A stretch of 64,000 nucleotides of DNA from Phialocephala subalpina (lineage: Eukaryota > Ascomycota > Leotiomycetes > Helotiales > Mollisiaceae), in NCBI GenBank assembly GCA_900073065.1, contig FJOG01000028.1, positions 774,334-838,333 of the forward strand, in the 5' to 3' direction. The notes under the pieces are model-generated. The model did no database searches, was not told the origin of the DNA, and was given only the letters and a program-made list of their open reading frames with translations. This document shows, piece by piece, positions 33,561-43,639 of this stretch (positions are counted from its first letter, which is position 1; every line of letters starts with the position of its first letter). A program made the translations under genes and the position numbers.

Positions 33561-34247
33561 NNNNNNNNNNNNNNNNNNNNNNNNNNNNNNNNNNNNNNNN
33601 NNNNNNNNNNNNNNNNNNNNNNNNNNNNNNNNNNNNNNNNNNNNNNNNNNNNNNNNNNNNNNNNNNNNNNNNNNNNNNNNNNNNNNNNNNNNNNNNNNNN
33701 NNNNNNNNNNNNNNNNNNNNNNNNNNNNNNNNNNNNNNNNNNNNNNNNNNNNNNNNNNNNNNNNNNNNNNNNNNNNNNNNNNNNNNNNNNNNNNNNNNNN
33801 NNNNNNNNNNNNNNNNNNNNNNNNNNNNNNNNNNNNNNNNNNNNNNNNNNNNNNNNNNNNNNNNNNNNNNNNNNNNNNNNNNNNNNNNNNNNNNNNNNNN
33901 NNNNNNNNNNNNNNNNNNNNNNNNNNNNNNNNNNNNNNNNNNNNNNNNNNNNNNNNNNNNNNNNNNNNNNNNNNNNNNNNNNNNNNNNNNNNNNNNNNNN
34001 NNNNNNNNNNNNNNNNNNNNNNNNNNNNNNNNNNNNNNNNNNNNNNNNNNNNNNNNNNNNNNNNNNNNNNNNNNNNNNNNNNNNNNNNNNNNNNNNNNNN
34101 NNNNNNNNNNNNNNNNNNNNNNNNNNNNNNNNNNNNNNNNNNNNNNNNNNNNNNNNNNNNNNNNNNNNNNNNNNNNNNNNNNNNNNNNNNNNNNNNNNNN
34201 NNNNNNNNNNNNNNNNNNNNNNNNNNNNNNNNNNNNNNNNNNNNNNN
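33561..34247. other. Assembly gap (687 N)
   Basis: A run of unknown bases. Nothing can be said about its content. The gap lies between the divergent erg8 and PPR genes, so it probably covers intergenic sequence. Confidence 1.
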
Positions 34248-34299
34248 CGGTTGGCGTCGGAGCTGTGAAAGCTGCGAAGACGACACCAGGCTAAGCCAG

Positions 34300-34353
34300 C
34301 GAGTTCCCAGTCCCAGTTCCAGTTCACCAGTTCCAGTTCCAGTTCCAGTTCCA
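34300..34353. repeat. CCAGTT-type hexamer minisatellite next to the gap
   Basis: Repeated CCAGTT/CCAGTC hexamers (TTCCAGTTCCAGTTCCAG and neighbours), broken once by a CACCAG interruption. It lies about 55 bases right of the assembly gap, so the gap may have been caused by a longer array. Confidence 0.8.
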
Positions 34354-35060
34354 GCCTTGTTTGGCCTTACTTTTAATGGATGATCTCAGCTGCGCTGGGA
34401 CATTTGATTTGCAGACTCGATGCGGAGTAGCGGGAAGTGATCCATCCTTCCCGTTGGCTCGTTTGAGCGGGGCCACGGCGGGCCTTGAAAATTTATATGG
34501 CGCCCACTCCGTGTTTTTCTCGCGTGATGACTGTTCGCAACCCGCGATATTCTCTACGCTTCCAAACTCCAGGCACGACTGAACCACGAAGCCTCCTTGA
34601 CGCACACGACGACCATTTTCTCCTTCCCTCATTCCTTCAAACCGTTCTTTCGTCCTCCGATTGTTCTTCGCCATCCTGCGCAGCTGACCTCGCATTGCCC
34701 CGGCTGCTGCTCTAGTCCTTCGAATTGACGTGCAGCCTTAATATTGGCGACATTGCATGTGAATTCACCAATAGAAGTGGAATTCCACTCGTCATCGACA
34801 CCTCTCTAGCGCAGAGGACACGAGGTATTACTCTTCCTCATAGCTCCTACTCAGGCTTTAACTCTTCTCCAGACCTCAGGCTTTGCATTTTCAACTACAG
34901 CGCCACCTTCGAAAGCTTCTGCAGCCAGAAAGACAAGCTTCAGTCGAGTCAAACTCGACTTGAACCTAACCCATCAATCACCACTCAATTCAATCAGCGC
35001 GTTTGTTTGACGGCCTTGCTGTCAAATGAACCTGCACCAGCTACCTTCTTGAGATCCCAA

Positions 35061-35171
35061 GTAAGTGCGCGCGCGCCCCCCTTATTCAAAAGAATCCCCA
35101 CTGCTGAAAACACTCCTCTGCTATGTGAGAAATATTTTCAAGGCAAGCAAAGCTGACAGCTACCCTTGCAG
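35061..35171 (+). other. Probable 5' UTR intron of the PPR gene
   Basis: A canonical donor GTAAGTGCGC at 35061, a branch-like GCTGACAG and an acceptor CCCTTGCAG ending at 35171 bound a 111-base stretch, 39 bases before the PPR start codon. No coding frame crosses it, so it is probably in the leader. Confidence 0.5.
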
Positions 35172-35210
35172 CCCCCTCTCCCTTCCATGAGAGGTTCCTC
35201 CATCCACTAA

Positions 35211-38200
35211 ATGCCCATTTACTCCAACATCGCCTCGACTCTTGCACGTCAGGGTCCGAAAACTTTCACACACGGTTACGCCCAATCCCTCGTTGCTGCC
35301 ACCCATCCCCAAGTTTACGCGTCAAGCAACCGACCTGGATTTGGTCTTCACCGACGAGCTAGCAAAGTCGGACACTACCCCAGCTACCACTTCCAAAATG
35401 CTTTTCACAGCAGCGCCCAGTCTTCGAGCACTGTTACCCAAGTCCGCCCGACCGAGAAAAATGACACGGGTTTAGAGGCGTACTTTGAGGCATGGAACAA
35501 GCAACAGGCGGCTGGTGAGCCGGAGAAGGAGTGGATACAGTTTCAATTTGCGAAGCGCATCGAGTGGAAGCCCTTAATTGAGGTTGACGCCGAAGGTAAC
35601 AGCAATGTTCAGTCATCCGAAGCAGCCGCCAAACCCACTCTCGAGCGAGCATACAGCACGAGCGCGGTGGAGGATATTAAGAAGGCGGAGATCAGTTCTG
35701 AAGAGCAAGAGGCGTTGGCACAGATTGACGCGGCTATCAACAAGGAGATTCAGTCACGAAATGACCGGACAATATTTGAGGCTGAGTTGAGCGTTGTTGC
35801 GGCTCGAGTTCCAACACCTCCTGCCCGCACTCAATCGCCTGCGCTCTCATCCACAGAGACCGGTTTCTCTGCGACTACTCCTGCTACTTCTGTTAGCTCA
35901 GCTTCTGAGCTCCAATCTCAGAGCTATGCCGAACATCTCAGCAAACTCTCTGAAGGCGGACGATATGCCGAGATCCCAGCAGTGTTCGAGGCCATGTTGG
36001 TTGCGGGCATCCAACCAACAACACCAGCCTACAACGCTTTGTTGGATGCGGCCATTCATCTTCCGTCTGAACAGATCCAGGTCGTGCCCAAGGCCTTAGA
36101 TGTCTACTCGGATATGCTGCGACGAAAGGTCCTGCCAAATACCGCTACTTACGATACCTTGTTGAATCTGATTTCTTCGAGAACTCTCGAAGTTTCATCT
36201 CAAAAACAATTGTTGGAGGAGAAGCGAGCACGTTTTGGTGGTATGGAAGAGGCTGGCAAATTTATGTTCACTTCAAACGAGTACGAGTTCGCCATCCTTG
36301 CCGAAGCAGACCATCTCGATCTTGCGATCAGGATGTTTGATGCATCAATCACCATTCGAAAGGACCGATCGTATCCACCCGAAACGTACCATCGACTGAT
36401 TTCGGCCTGTTCCGAGACTGGTAGAATCCCTGAGATGATCCGCATATATGAACACATGGAGAACAACAACATTGCCCCTTTATCGTCCACCTTCCCACCA
36501 ATGATGCACGGCTTCACCCAGGTTGGTAACTTGCATAATGTTGTTGAGTGTTACGACGAGTACAAACAAATGGCTATCAAGCATGATCAGGGCAAGATCG
36601 AACTTCACGACAGACAGGATGGCAGAATCTACGCTGCTGTGATCAAGGCTTATGTCAAGACCGGCAGAACCAGCGGTGCCATCAAGTTCTACGAGAGGAT
36701 CATGGCCGCCAACCCATCAGAAGTCGCGTCTATTATGGATGTCATCATCAAGGATGGATTTGTTCAAGGTCATCTGGATCGTGGTGAGCTATCGGACGCT
36801 CTCAGCTACGCCGAGGGTCTTGGAAGCTCCTCGAAGATCGTCACGATGAGCCAAATCGCAATTCGTGCAGCTGACAACGGCGACAAGTCAGCCGCAGTTG
36901 CTGCTTTTGCTCACATCCCTGCCAGCTTCCAAGAGATGGCCCGCCCTGCCATGGCTATGTTGGCGCTCAGTGTCCGAGAGGGCGATGTTCCAGCAGCTCA
37001 ACGATACTGGCATATCCTTTCAGCACCTGAGATGCATGTGTCGAGATCCTTCATCGAGCCCACTGCGATGTACGCTGTCGCAATGATTGGCTCTGGACAA
37101 GTTACTGACGGTCTCAACCAATCCGAGCGGATGTTTGAACGCATCCGGCTCGGCGCTGTTGATATGAACTCTCACCTCCACGATGAGATCGATGAAGGAA
37201 TTGAGTTCATCAATCGATTTATGGCAGTCCGCCGCATCACTGATCCTCGTGGCATGGTCCCCGTGACTCCAGTCTTGCCGCACACCTTTGCTCCGGCTCC
37301 ATATCATCCTGCACCAACATATGAGGATACTTTCGACCCATATGCCGCGTCGACCGATTTCAAGGGATCTGCTCTCATTGCTGACGAACTCGAGAAAAGT
37401 ACCAATGCCCGTGCCAAGGCATCTCGTCTGAATGAAGCTCTTGGTAGATTCCGAAACATGCGTCGCGCTGGCCGTCACCCACGTTACATTACCTACGCCA
37501 AGCTCATCTCCGCCGCTGCCAGAGAGGAGCGAATGAACCTTGTTCACGACATTCTCGGTATGGCCAGAACCGACATCCCGTTACTTCCACAGTACTCGGT
37601 TGTTCGTTATGGATGGGTTTCGATTCTGGATGCCATGGTTGGTGCTTGCCTCACGCTCGGTAACCGCAAACTGGCTGCCCAGTACCATCAAGAACTTCTC
37701 GATATGGGAGCTGCCCCTACCGCAAACACTTTCGGTCTGTACATCACTACTTTGAAGGAGTCGACCAAGACCTTTGACGAAGCTACGGAGGCTGTCAAGA
37801 TCTTCCATCGTGCTAAGAATGAGGGTGTTGAGCCTTCATCCTTCTTGTACAATGCTCTCATCGGCAAGCTTGGAAAGGCTCGTCGTATCGATGACTGTCT
37901 TTTCTACTTCGCTGAGATGCGAGCTCTTGGTATTCGTCCTACCAGCGTCACCTACGGTACCATCGTCAATGCTCTCTGCCGTGTCAGTGATGAGAAGTTT
38001 GCTGAGGAGCTGTTCGAGGAGATGGAATCCATGCCCAACTACAAGGCTCGACCAGCGCCTTACAACAGCTTGATGCAATTTTTCTTGACCACGAAGCGTG
38101 ACAAAAGCAAGGTCTTGGCTTACTATGAGCGCATGAAGAACAAGGGTATCGAGCCAACAAACCATACCTACAAGCTTCTTGTTGATACCCATGCTACCTT

Positions 38201-38747
38201 GGAACCTGTCAACATGCCTGCCGCCGAAGCCGTTCTCGATGTCATCCGCAGCACTGGCCAAAGCCCTGAGGCTGTTCACTACTCGTCTTTGATTCATGCC
38301 AAGGGCTGTGTTCTCCACGACATGGAGGGTGCCCGAGCTGTCTTTGACTCAGTCATGGCTGATCGCTCAATCCGACCTCAAGCCTGCCTTTACCAAGCTC
38401 TCTTCGAGTCCATGGTCGCCAACCACCGCGTCGTTGATACCGAACCTGTTCTCCTCAACATGGCTACTCGTGGCGTCGACATGACACCATACATCGCCAA
38501 CACTCTCATCCACGGCTGGGCCAACGAGATGAACATCGACAAGAGCAAATCCATCTTTGCCCGCGTCGGCCGTGAGAGAAGAGAACCCAGCACATACGAA
38601 GCCATGACCAGAGCCTATCTCGCCGTCGAGGACCGAGCTAGCGCCAAGGGTGTCGTCCAAGAGATGCTCTCCAGAGGCTACCCTGGTGCCGTTTCTAACA
38701 AGATTCTCGAATTACTCGGAGGTGGCAACGCTGAGAACGCCGTCTAA
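35211..38747 (+). CDS. Large mitochondrial PPR-repeat protein (CYA-5-like)
   Basis: A single exon of 1178 residues. The N-terminus is basic, Ser-rich and without acidic residues for about 50 residues (MPIYSNIASTLARQGPKTF), typical of a mitochondrial presequence. The body is a series of 35-residue helical hairpins with pentatricopeptide signatures: TTPAYNALLDAAIHL, NTATYDTLLNLISSR, PETYHRLISACSETGRI, PSSFLYNALIGKLGKARRID, GIRPTSVTYGTIVNALCRVS and IEPTNHTYKLLVDTHATLE. PPR proteins bind organellar RNA and control its stability, splicing or translation. The layout resembles Neurospora CYA-5, needed for cytochrome oxidase subunit 1 expression, but the exact target is inference. The long uninterrupted reading frame makes the gene model secure. 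Confidence 0.88.
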   Translation: MPIYSNIASTLARQGPKTFTHGYAQSLVAATHPQVYASSNRPGFGLHRRASKVGHYPSYHFQNAFHSSAQSSSTVTQVRPTEKNDTGLEAYFEAWNKQQAAGEPEKEWIQFQFAKRIEWKPLIEVDAEGNSNVQSSEAAAKPTLERAYSTSAVEDIKKAEISSEEQEALAQIDAAINKEIQSRNDRTIFEAELSVVAARVPTPPARTQSPALSSTETGFSATTPATSVSSASELQSQSYAEHLSKLSEGGRYAEIPAVFEAMLVAGIQPTTPAYNALLDAAIHLPSEQIQVVPKALDVYSDMLRRKVLPNTATYDTLLNLISSRTLEVSSQKQLLEEKRARFGGMEEAGKFMFTSNEYEFAILAEADHLDLAIRMFDASITIRKDRSYPPETYHRLISACSETGRIPEMIRIYEHMENNNIAPLSSTFPPMMHGFTQVGNLHNVVECYDEYKQMAIKHDQGKIELHDRQDGRIYAAVIKAYVKTGRTSGAIKFYERIMAANPSEVASIMDVIIKDGFVQGHLDRGELSDALSYAEGLGSSSKIVTMSQIAIRAADNGDKSAAVAAFAHIPASFQEMARPAMAMLALSVREGDVPAAQRYWHILSAPEMHVSRSFIEPTAMYAVAMIGSGQVTDGLNQSERMFERIRLGAVDMNSHLHDEIDEGIEFINRFMAVRRITDPRGMVPVTPVLPHTFAPAPYHPAPTYEDTFDPYAASTDFKGSALIADELEKSTNARAKASRLNEALGRFRNMRRAGRHPRYITYAKLISAAAREERMNLVHDILGMARTDIPLLPQYSVVRYGWVSILDAMVGACLTLGNRKLAAQYHQELLDMGAAPTANTFGLYITTLKESTKTFDEATEAVKIFHRAKNEGVEPSSFLYNALIGKLGKARRIDDCLFYFAEMRALGIRPTSVTYGTIVNALCRVSDEKFAEELFEEMESMPNYKARPAPYNSLMQFFLTTKRDKSKVLAYYERMKNKGIEPTNHTYKLLVDTHATLEPVNMPAAEAVLDVIRSTGQSPEAVHYSSLIHAKGCVLHDMEGARAVFDSVMADRSIRPQACLYQALFESMVANHRVVDTEPVLLNMATRGVDMTPYIANTLIHGWANEMNIDKSKSIFARVGRERREPSTYEAMTRAYLAVEDRASAKGVVQEMLSRGYPGAVSNKILELLGGGNAENAV

Positions 38748-39656
38748 ACATTCAACTTAGACTTAGACGGAAGTTTCTCGCATGCTTCTCTCCAACATTC
38801 TCTTGTCTATACATCTAGTCTACTCGACGAGCTGTTTATAGATGATTGCATTGCTTCTACACATATTTTTCCTTTGTTCAATGATACCCGTGCCTTTGCA
38901 CAAAACATATTTGCGAAAAAGACTGGGTATCAGGGGTCGTGCGATCTGGTTGAACCTAATGAAAGCGCTTTTCCTTTGTCAGATGCATTAAAATATCTTG
39001 CTCTGTTGCTTGTACCAACATTGAGCTGAGGCGTTAGTGGGGTTGTCGTTTTTAAAGCGGAGGGGCTGGTGTGGGTTACTGGCATGGTGAAACGGATGGG
39101 TGAAATGGGTGTGCATGGGCGCAAAAGGGGAAAAGAACAATCTCAACTCTAGAATCTAGTCACGAATGGGCGTATCATGAGATGGATGGTATAGCCTGTG
39201 GCTGGATAATCAACGTGTAATATTATGAATAAATATCAGCCTAGAGGCTTGGTATAAACAATTTGTCTGTATGTGCAGTCGTGACTCCCCTCCATTCCGA
39301 AAACTCCTGGACAATCTCCATTAGCGGGAATTTTCAAGCCAGTATCCACCATCCATAAATTCAAGTTGACGTGTCGTCCGATGTTTAGATTTTGCATCGT
39401 CATGAAAGTCTCATCTCAACTTGAACTCCGACCTCCAAACCCGCCGAGATGAATTCTCCGTCCCACCAGCGCCACCAGCACCAACACTATTGACATCAAT
39501 ATTTATACCCGGACTCCATCCCCATATAACTCCCCACGGGCCACCATGCTGTAAATCAAAGGCGCCACGACTTAATCTTGGCATCCTGCGTCTTCGTCCT
39601 CACCATGCATCGCGTCCCATCTCTTGGACATCGCTCCATCCTCCACCGACACCACG
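38748..39656. other. Intergenic region, nothing recognised
   Basis: About 900 bases holding the 3' UTR of the PPR gene and the 3' side of the small minus-strand gene. Proline/Thr-rich ORFs here are antisense shadows of simple sequence. Confidence 0.5.
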
Positions 39657-40061
39657 CTATCGCCCCCCACCAAGACTACTCCTAACCTTCCTCCTCCTCC
39701 TTTCCTTGCTCCCCCCACACCCCCTCTTCCTCGCCAACTCAGCCTCCCATAACACATCCTCATAATACGGATAGCCAACTCTCAACGGTCTGGCTTTGAC
39801 GTCGTAATCCCTTCCCTCAGTGTTGAATGTAAACTCGGAATCCTCGGAAGTTGGTGATAGAGAAGGAGAGAGGGCGTACGAAGTTGGAGTGAGAGGTGAT
39901 GATGGTGTGGACGGTGATGAGGAGGTTGAGGAGGAGCGTGAAGACCAGGATTTTATGCGTCGCGTTGGCGGCTTCTCGAATGTTGTTGATGAGGAGGACT
40001 TTCGTGATGTTGATGGGCGGGGGGGTGAGGGAGAGGAGTGGGTGGATTGTGAGGCTCCCAT
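39657..40061 (-). CDS. Small Ser-rich protein with N-myristoylation motif
   Basis: A single exon of 134 residues beginning MGASQSTHSS. Gly2 and Ser6 fit the N-myristoyltransferase consensus, which would place the protein on membranes. The first 70 residues are Ser/Pro/Thr-rich and probably disordered (SSRSSSTSSSPSTPSSPLTP). A more ordered C-terminal part follows (RPLRVGYPYYEDVLWEAELA), ending in a basic tail (KERRRRKVRSSLGGGR). I do not recognise a family. The conserved-looking aromatic block and the lipidation motif are why I count it as real; codon bias alone would not settle it because the segment is simple sequence. Confidence 0.5.
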   Translation of the reverse strand: MGASQSTHSSPSPPRPSTSRKSSSSTTFEKPPTRRIKSWSSRSSSTSSSPSTPSSPLTPTSYALSPSLSPTSEDSEFTFNTEGRDYDVKARPLRVGYPYYEDVLWEAELARKRGCGGSKERRRRKVRSSLGGGR

Positions 40062-40725
40062 GTTGAGGTGACTTGGATGGAAGTGAGAGCTGGTGTTGAG
40101 CGAAAGAGGTTTGAGAAGTAGGTAATCTTAACTTCGGTTTGACCTAGACCTCGTTTGCGATGTCGACGAGGTATGAACCGATATCGTTCAAGAGGGAGAA
40201 GGTAAAGGGTGTCGACAAGTGGGTAAGAGATGTGGGTGAAGATAAGAAGTAAGTGACAAGAAAGACGTGTAAGTAAGTCAAAAGTCCTTCTCTTCTTCTA
40301 TCGCCATTGATTCGTGATCTCGGACTCGGGTATCCAATAACAACTCTTACACCCTTCTTCTGCCTTGCTCTCTGCCCTTATGTCCGTTTCTACTTCTGAG
40401 CTCGAGGCAGGCTGTCTGACTCGGGTATGTAAATGACTGGCTCCAAGTATGCTTGACCGACTGACAACAATTGTGTGGATCAAGGAAAACCAGGAAACGG
40501 GAAATTGGCTCTTTTTGTCTTATCACATCCCAAACACAGGCAGAAACAAGTCAAATCAGAACGACCCAAAGAAAATTTAACATGCTTACTGTCACCATTA
40601 TATCATAGACACGTTAAAAGCAAGAGTACCGCTGTGCCGTGATTCGGTGTTCGTAGTTCGTGGCTGATGGCATCCCCTGATCAGAGACCGGCCGCCGAAT
40701 GAGCCGAACGACAACAATCCCATCT
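40062..40725. other. Upstream region of the myristoyl-type gene
   Basis: About 660 bases with no supported gene. It probably includes the promoter and leader of the minus-strand gene ending at 40061. Confidence 0.4.
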
Positions 40726-41225
40726 GATCCGACCATACCTAGGGGTGATCTTGTGTCGCAGCCTGATTGCTGGGAATGATGGGATGGAGGGGATTGGTGA
40801 GTGATTTTCTGGGAGGGTTAGTGATCGGTTTTGGTAATTTGGGTTGGTGATTGGATGGTCGGTGAGCAGGACTGAGTAAGATGGTTTGCGGTCGTACAGT
40901 AAGACCAGCAAGTGATGAGTACCGTATGACTAGTAGCCGAGGACGAGACGCAGCATAAAGTCGACGATAAAGCTAGATCCGACCATACCTAGGGGTGATC
41001 TTGTGTCGCAGCCTGATTGCTGGGAATGATGGGATGGAGGGGATTGGTGAGTGATTTTCTGGGAGGGTTAGTGATCGGTTTTGGTAATTTGGGTTGGTGA
41101 TTGGATGGTCGGTGAGCAGGACTGAGTAAGATGGTTTGCGGTCGTACAGTAAGACCAGCAAGTGATGAGTACCGTATGACTAGTAGCCGAGGACGAGACG
41201 CAGCATAAAGTCGACGATAAAGCTA
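40726..41225. repeat. Perfect tandem duplication, 2 x 250 bases
   Basis: Copy 1 is 40726-40975 and copy 2 is 40976-41225, head to tail and identical as far as read. Both contain GACCATACCTAGGGGTGATC and TCGACGATAAAGCTA. The repeat is intergenic. Its period equals that of the duplications at 1853 and 60837. Confidence 0.95.
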
Positions 41226-42206
41226 ATTCAAATAAGACTCATCGCTGTTGGCAGAAGTACCCATTCATCTTACTCTGACAAAGTCCCTCTTTCTGCTTCT
41301 GATTCTGCTTTCCTTGCACTCGCATAAAACTCTTCGGACTCAATGCTCCTCCTTCTCGCCGCTTCTCTACTCCTGCCACTCTATCGGTGCGTTTCCTTCC
41401 TCCCTATCCTGCATGTCCCATTCTCTCGCGTTTGTTCATCATATCCCGAGTCTTAATCATCCTAGAATCTTCTTCGCCTCCTCTTCTTTTCGAAGCGGAA
41501 ACACCCATCCTTTGCCAGCAGTGACCTGTCTTCCGTTCCACAGATCCTAAACCTCCGAGTCAAGATCTTAGCTTGCAGAGCAGATCTCGGGAGAATAGAA
41601 GTAGAGAAGGATGTATGAAGATAAGGTGCTTCTAGCGGGAGCTGTGTGGTCGAGGAGAACGAGAAGAAGGCTTATTGAGAGAGTTGCAGTCGTTTCGCGT
41701 GGTTAGGGGTTGCTGAGTGTGATGGGTGCAGTGTTGATGATGTCGGTGTGCATGTGAGAGAACGGGACGAGTGATCGAGAAGATTGCTGGTTTGGGGAAT
41801 GGTGTCGGCCGGTAGGATGGAAGGTGATGGGAACTCAGCCTTGTGATGTGATGATCTCTGAGGTGCTGTTCGTGTTGACGGTTGATTGATGTGGCTGTGA
41901 ATATGACGGTGGAAGCTAAGTCAGCTGTGGATGAGATATGCCCAATATTCCTCCGTGTGACAGACAATGTGAAAGCAAATAAATGATATTTGGAGATGAT
42001 TAAGAGGTAACTTTCAATGCCGGCCTTGCCTTGTCATTTCGAAGAGAGGCAGTAAAGAAAATTGGACGAGTATGAATGTTTCTGACATGATGCAACAACG
42101 AACCTAGGCTGGGTAGATCTGAGAAATATGGTTGCTGCCTTCATGAAATGTGTCGAGCTTCGGTCAACAAAGTATGTACTCCTATCCGGAAAGGGTATGT
42201 ACAAAA
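41226..42206. other. Intergenic region, nothing recognised
   Basis: About 980 bases. ORFs are pyrimidine-tract shadows. The right end is the 3' flank of pantothenate synthetase. Confidence 0.5.
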
Positions 42207-43355
42207 TTATTTAGTCACAGGTTTGAGGATGATGTTGTCGATCAACCTCACAGGCGGGCCATTTGCCAAGCCTAAGTCTTCTCCAGACTGCGGAGACTCA
42301 ACAGGCAGCATCTTCACAGCCCCACTGAGAATTCCTCCCTTGGTATCGTCGACTTCGTCAACCTCCTGCATGGTCTCTGGATCTGCAAGAGATACGTAGT
42401 CCATTTCGAACTGTACTCGTTCCTCGGGCTTCAATTGTTGTTGTTCCATCATTAGCAATCTCGCCAATTCGTTTGCAGGTCCCAAGAGTTCATCTCTCGA
42501 ACGCTTGCCTCGTACATATGCCGTCTCGGCTGTTCTCAAGACTTTTGAGAGCACCGTAGCAACACTCCTTCTTCTCGTCCCAAGATACACATTCCTCGAG
42601 CTCAGGGCCAAACCATCAGGCTCTCTTCTTGTCTCTCCAACAACCACTTGCGTATCCATGCAAAAGTCCTTAACCATCCTCTTAATGACCACTGTCTGCT
42701 GAACATCTTTCTGTCCAAAATACACTTTCTCGGGTGTGACAATGTTGAAAAGTTTCATGCAGACAGTGGCTACTCCTCGAAAGAATGTAGGTCTGCTAGC
42801 GCCCTCCAGCACCTCTCCCACAGGAGTGATTGTGATAAAGCTTCCCTTGCCATTAATTTCCTGGCTTGGTCGCCCACTCGGATACATCTCATTCGTGGTT
42901 GGCGCAAAGATGGCAGCAATCTTCCCCAGATTTCCACCATCAGCTGCAAGCTCTCGGTCGAGGTTCCTCAACATCTCCGCATCCTTCTCCCATGTCTTCG
43001 GATAGCTGTCTAGATCTTCGTGCACGCCGAATTGGGTCGGATTGACATATATACTGACAACTACAGACGAATTCTCCTTAGCTGCCATGCGAATGAGGGA
43101 TAGATGGCCTTCGTGAAGGGCTCCCATAGTAGGGACAAGACCGACGGAGCGGTAGTCGAGCATTTGCTTGTGGCGCCATTGACGGAGGGCAGTGATCTCG
43201 CGGAAGACTTTGATGCTTGTATTGGGTATTGTCGCGTCCTTGCTTCGCGCTCGCAGAACTTGGGAGGTAGACAATGGTCGAGCGATGGTGAAGAGCTTCG
43301 GGGAGCTTAGCTTGGAGCTCTTGACGAGCAAGGTCTTGCTGTACTGGGAAAACAT
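42207..43355 (-). CDS. pan6: Pantothenate synthetase (pantoate-beta-alanine ligase)
   Basis: A single exon of 382 residues. The enzyme joins pantoate and beta-alanine with ATP to make pantothenate for coenzyme A. Motifs in order: the nucleotide-binding LVPTMGALHEGHLSLI (HxGH), VNPTQFG, a substrate loop TFFRGVATVCMKLFNIV, YFGQKDVQQ, and the KMSKS-like segment EPDGLALSSRN. The first 45 residues (MFSQYSKTLLVKSSKLSSPK) are basic and lack acidic residues, suggesting mitochondrial import. An internal insertion (about residues 135-160, ELAADGGNLGKIAAIF) is typical of fungal forms. It is divergent from dbp7 with a shared region of about 285 bases. Confidence 0.93.
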   Translation of the reverse strand: MFSQYSKTLLVKSSKLSSPKLFTIARPLSTSQVLRARSKDATIPNTSIKVFREITALRQWRHKQMLDYRSVGLVPTMGALHEGHLSLIRMAAKENSSVVVSIYVNPTQFGVHEDLDSYPKTWEKDAEMLRNLDRELAADGGNLGKIAAIFAPTTNEMYPSGRPSQEINGKGSFITITPVGEVLEGASRPTFFRGVATVCMKLFNIVTPEKVYFGQKDVQQTVVIKRMVKDFCMDTQVVVGETRREPDGLALSSRNVYLGTRRRSVATVLSKVLRTAETAYVRGKRSRDELLGPANELARLLMMEQQQLKPEERVQFEMDYVSLADPETMQEVDEVDDTKGGILSGAVKMLPVESPQSGEDLGLANGPPVRLIDNIILKPVTK

Positions 43356-43639
43356 GGTGTCAATTGAATGAAATCAAAGATGATATTGGATTGAGAGGAT
43401 TGAAAAGATTCCTCTCAGGGTCCATGCTGAAGGCAGCAATGGAAATGGATCATGCTGGTATTTACAGCGAAGTTAGAGTCCTGGTGGAATTCTGACACAG
43501 AAGATCTGCTAAGTCCCAATGCGGCAAGGCTTCGATGCGGGGATCAATATTGATCCAGACGGCTATCTAATCGATAAAAATGTACAGCCAAAAAAATCTT
43601 AGGCTTGACCAGCACACTCTACGACATTCGAGCAGAAAA
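43356..43639. promoter_or_regulatory. Short divergent promoter between pan6 and dbp7
   Basis: Only 284 bases separate the two starts, so both genes must share or overlap regulatory sequence. A palindromic ATCAATATTGAT lies near 43543. No TATA box is obvious. Confidence 0.45.

Noticed and set aside
34725..35156. 143-residue ORF just upstream of the PPR gene
   Set aside because: It spans a canonical donor and lies where a 5' UTR with an intron is expected. The peptide is Ser/Thr-rich simple sequence and there is no start context.
41248..41550. 100-residue hydrophobic ORF after the 250-base repeat
   Set aside because: The hydrophobicity comes from CT-rich DNA. No signal-peptide cleavage site and no conserved block are visible.
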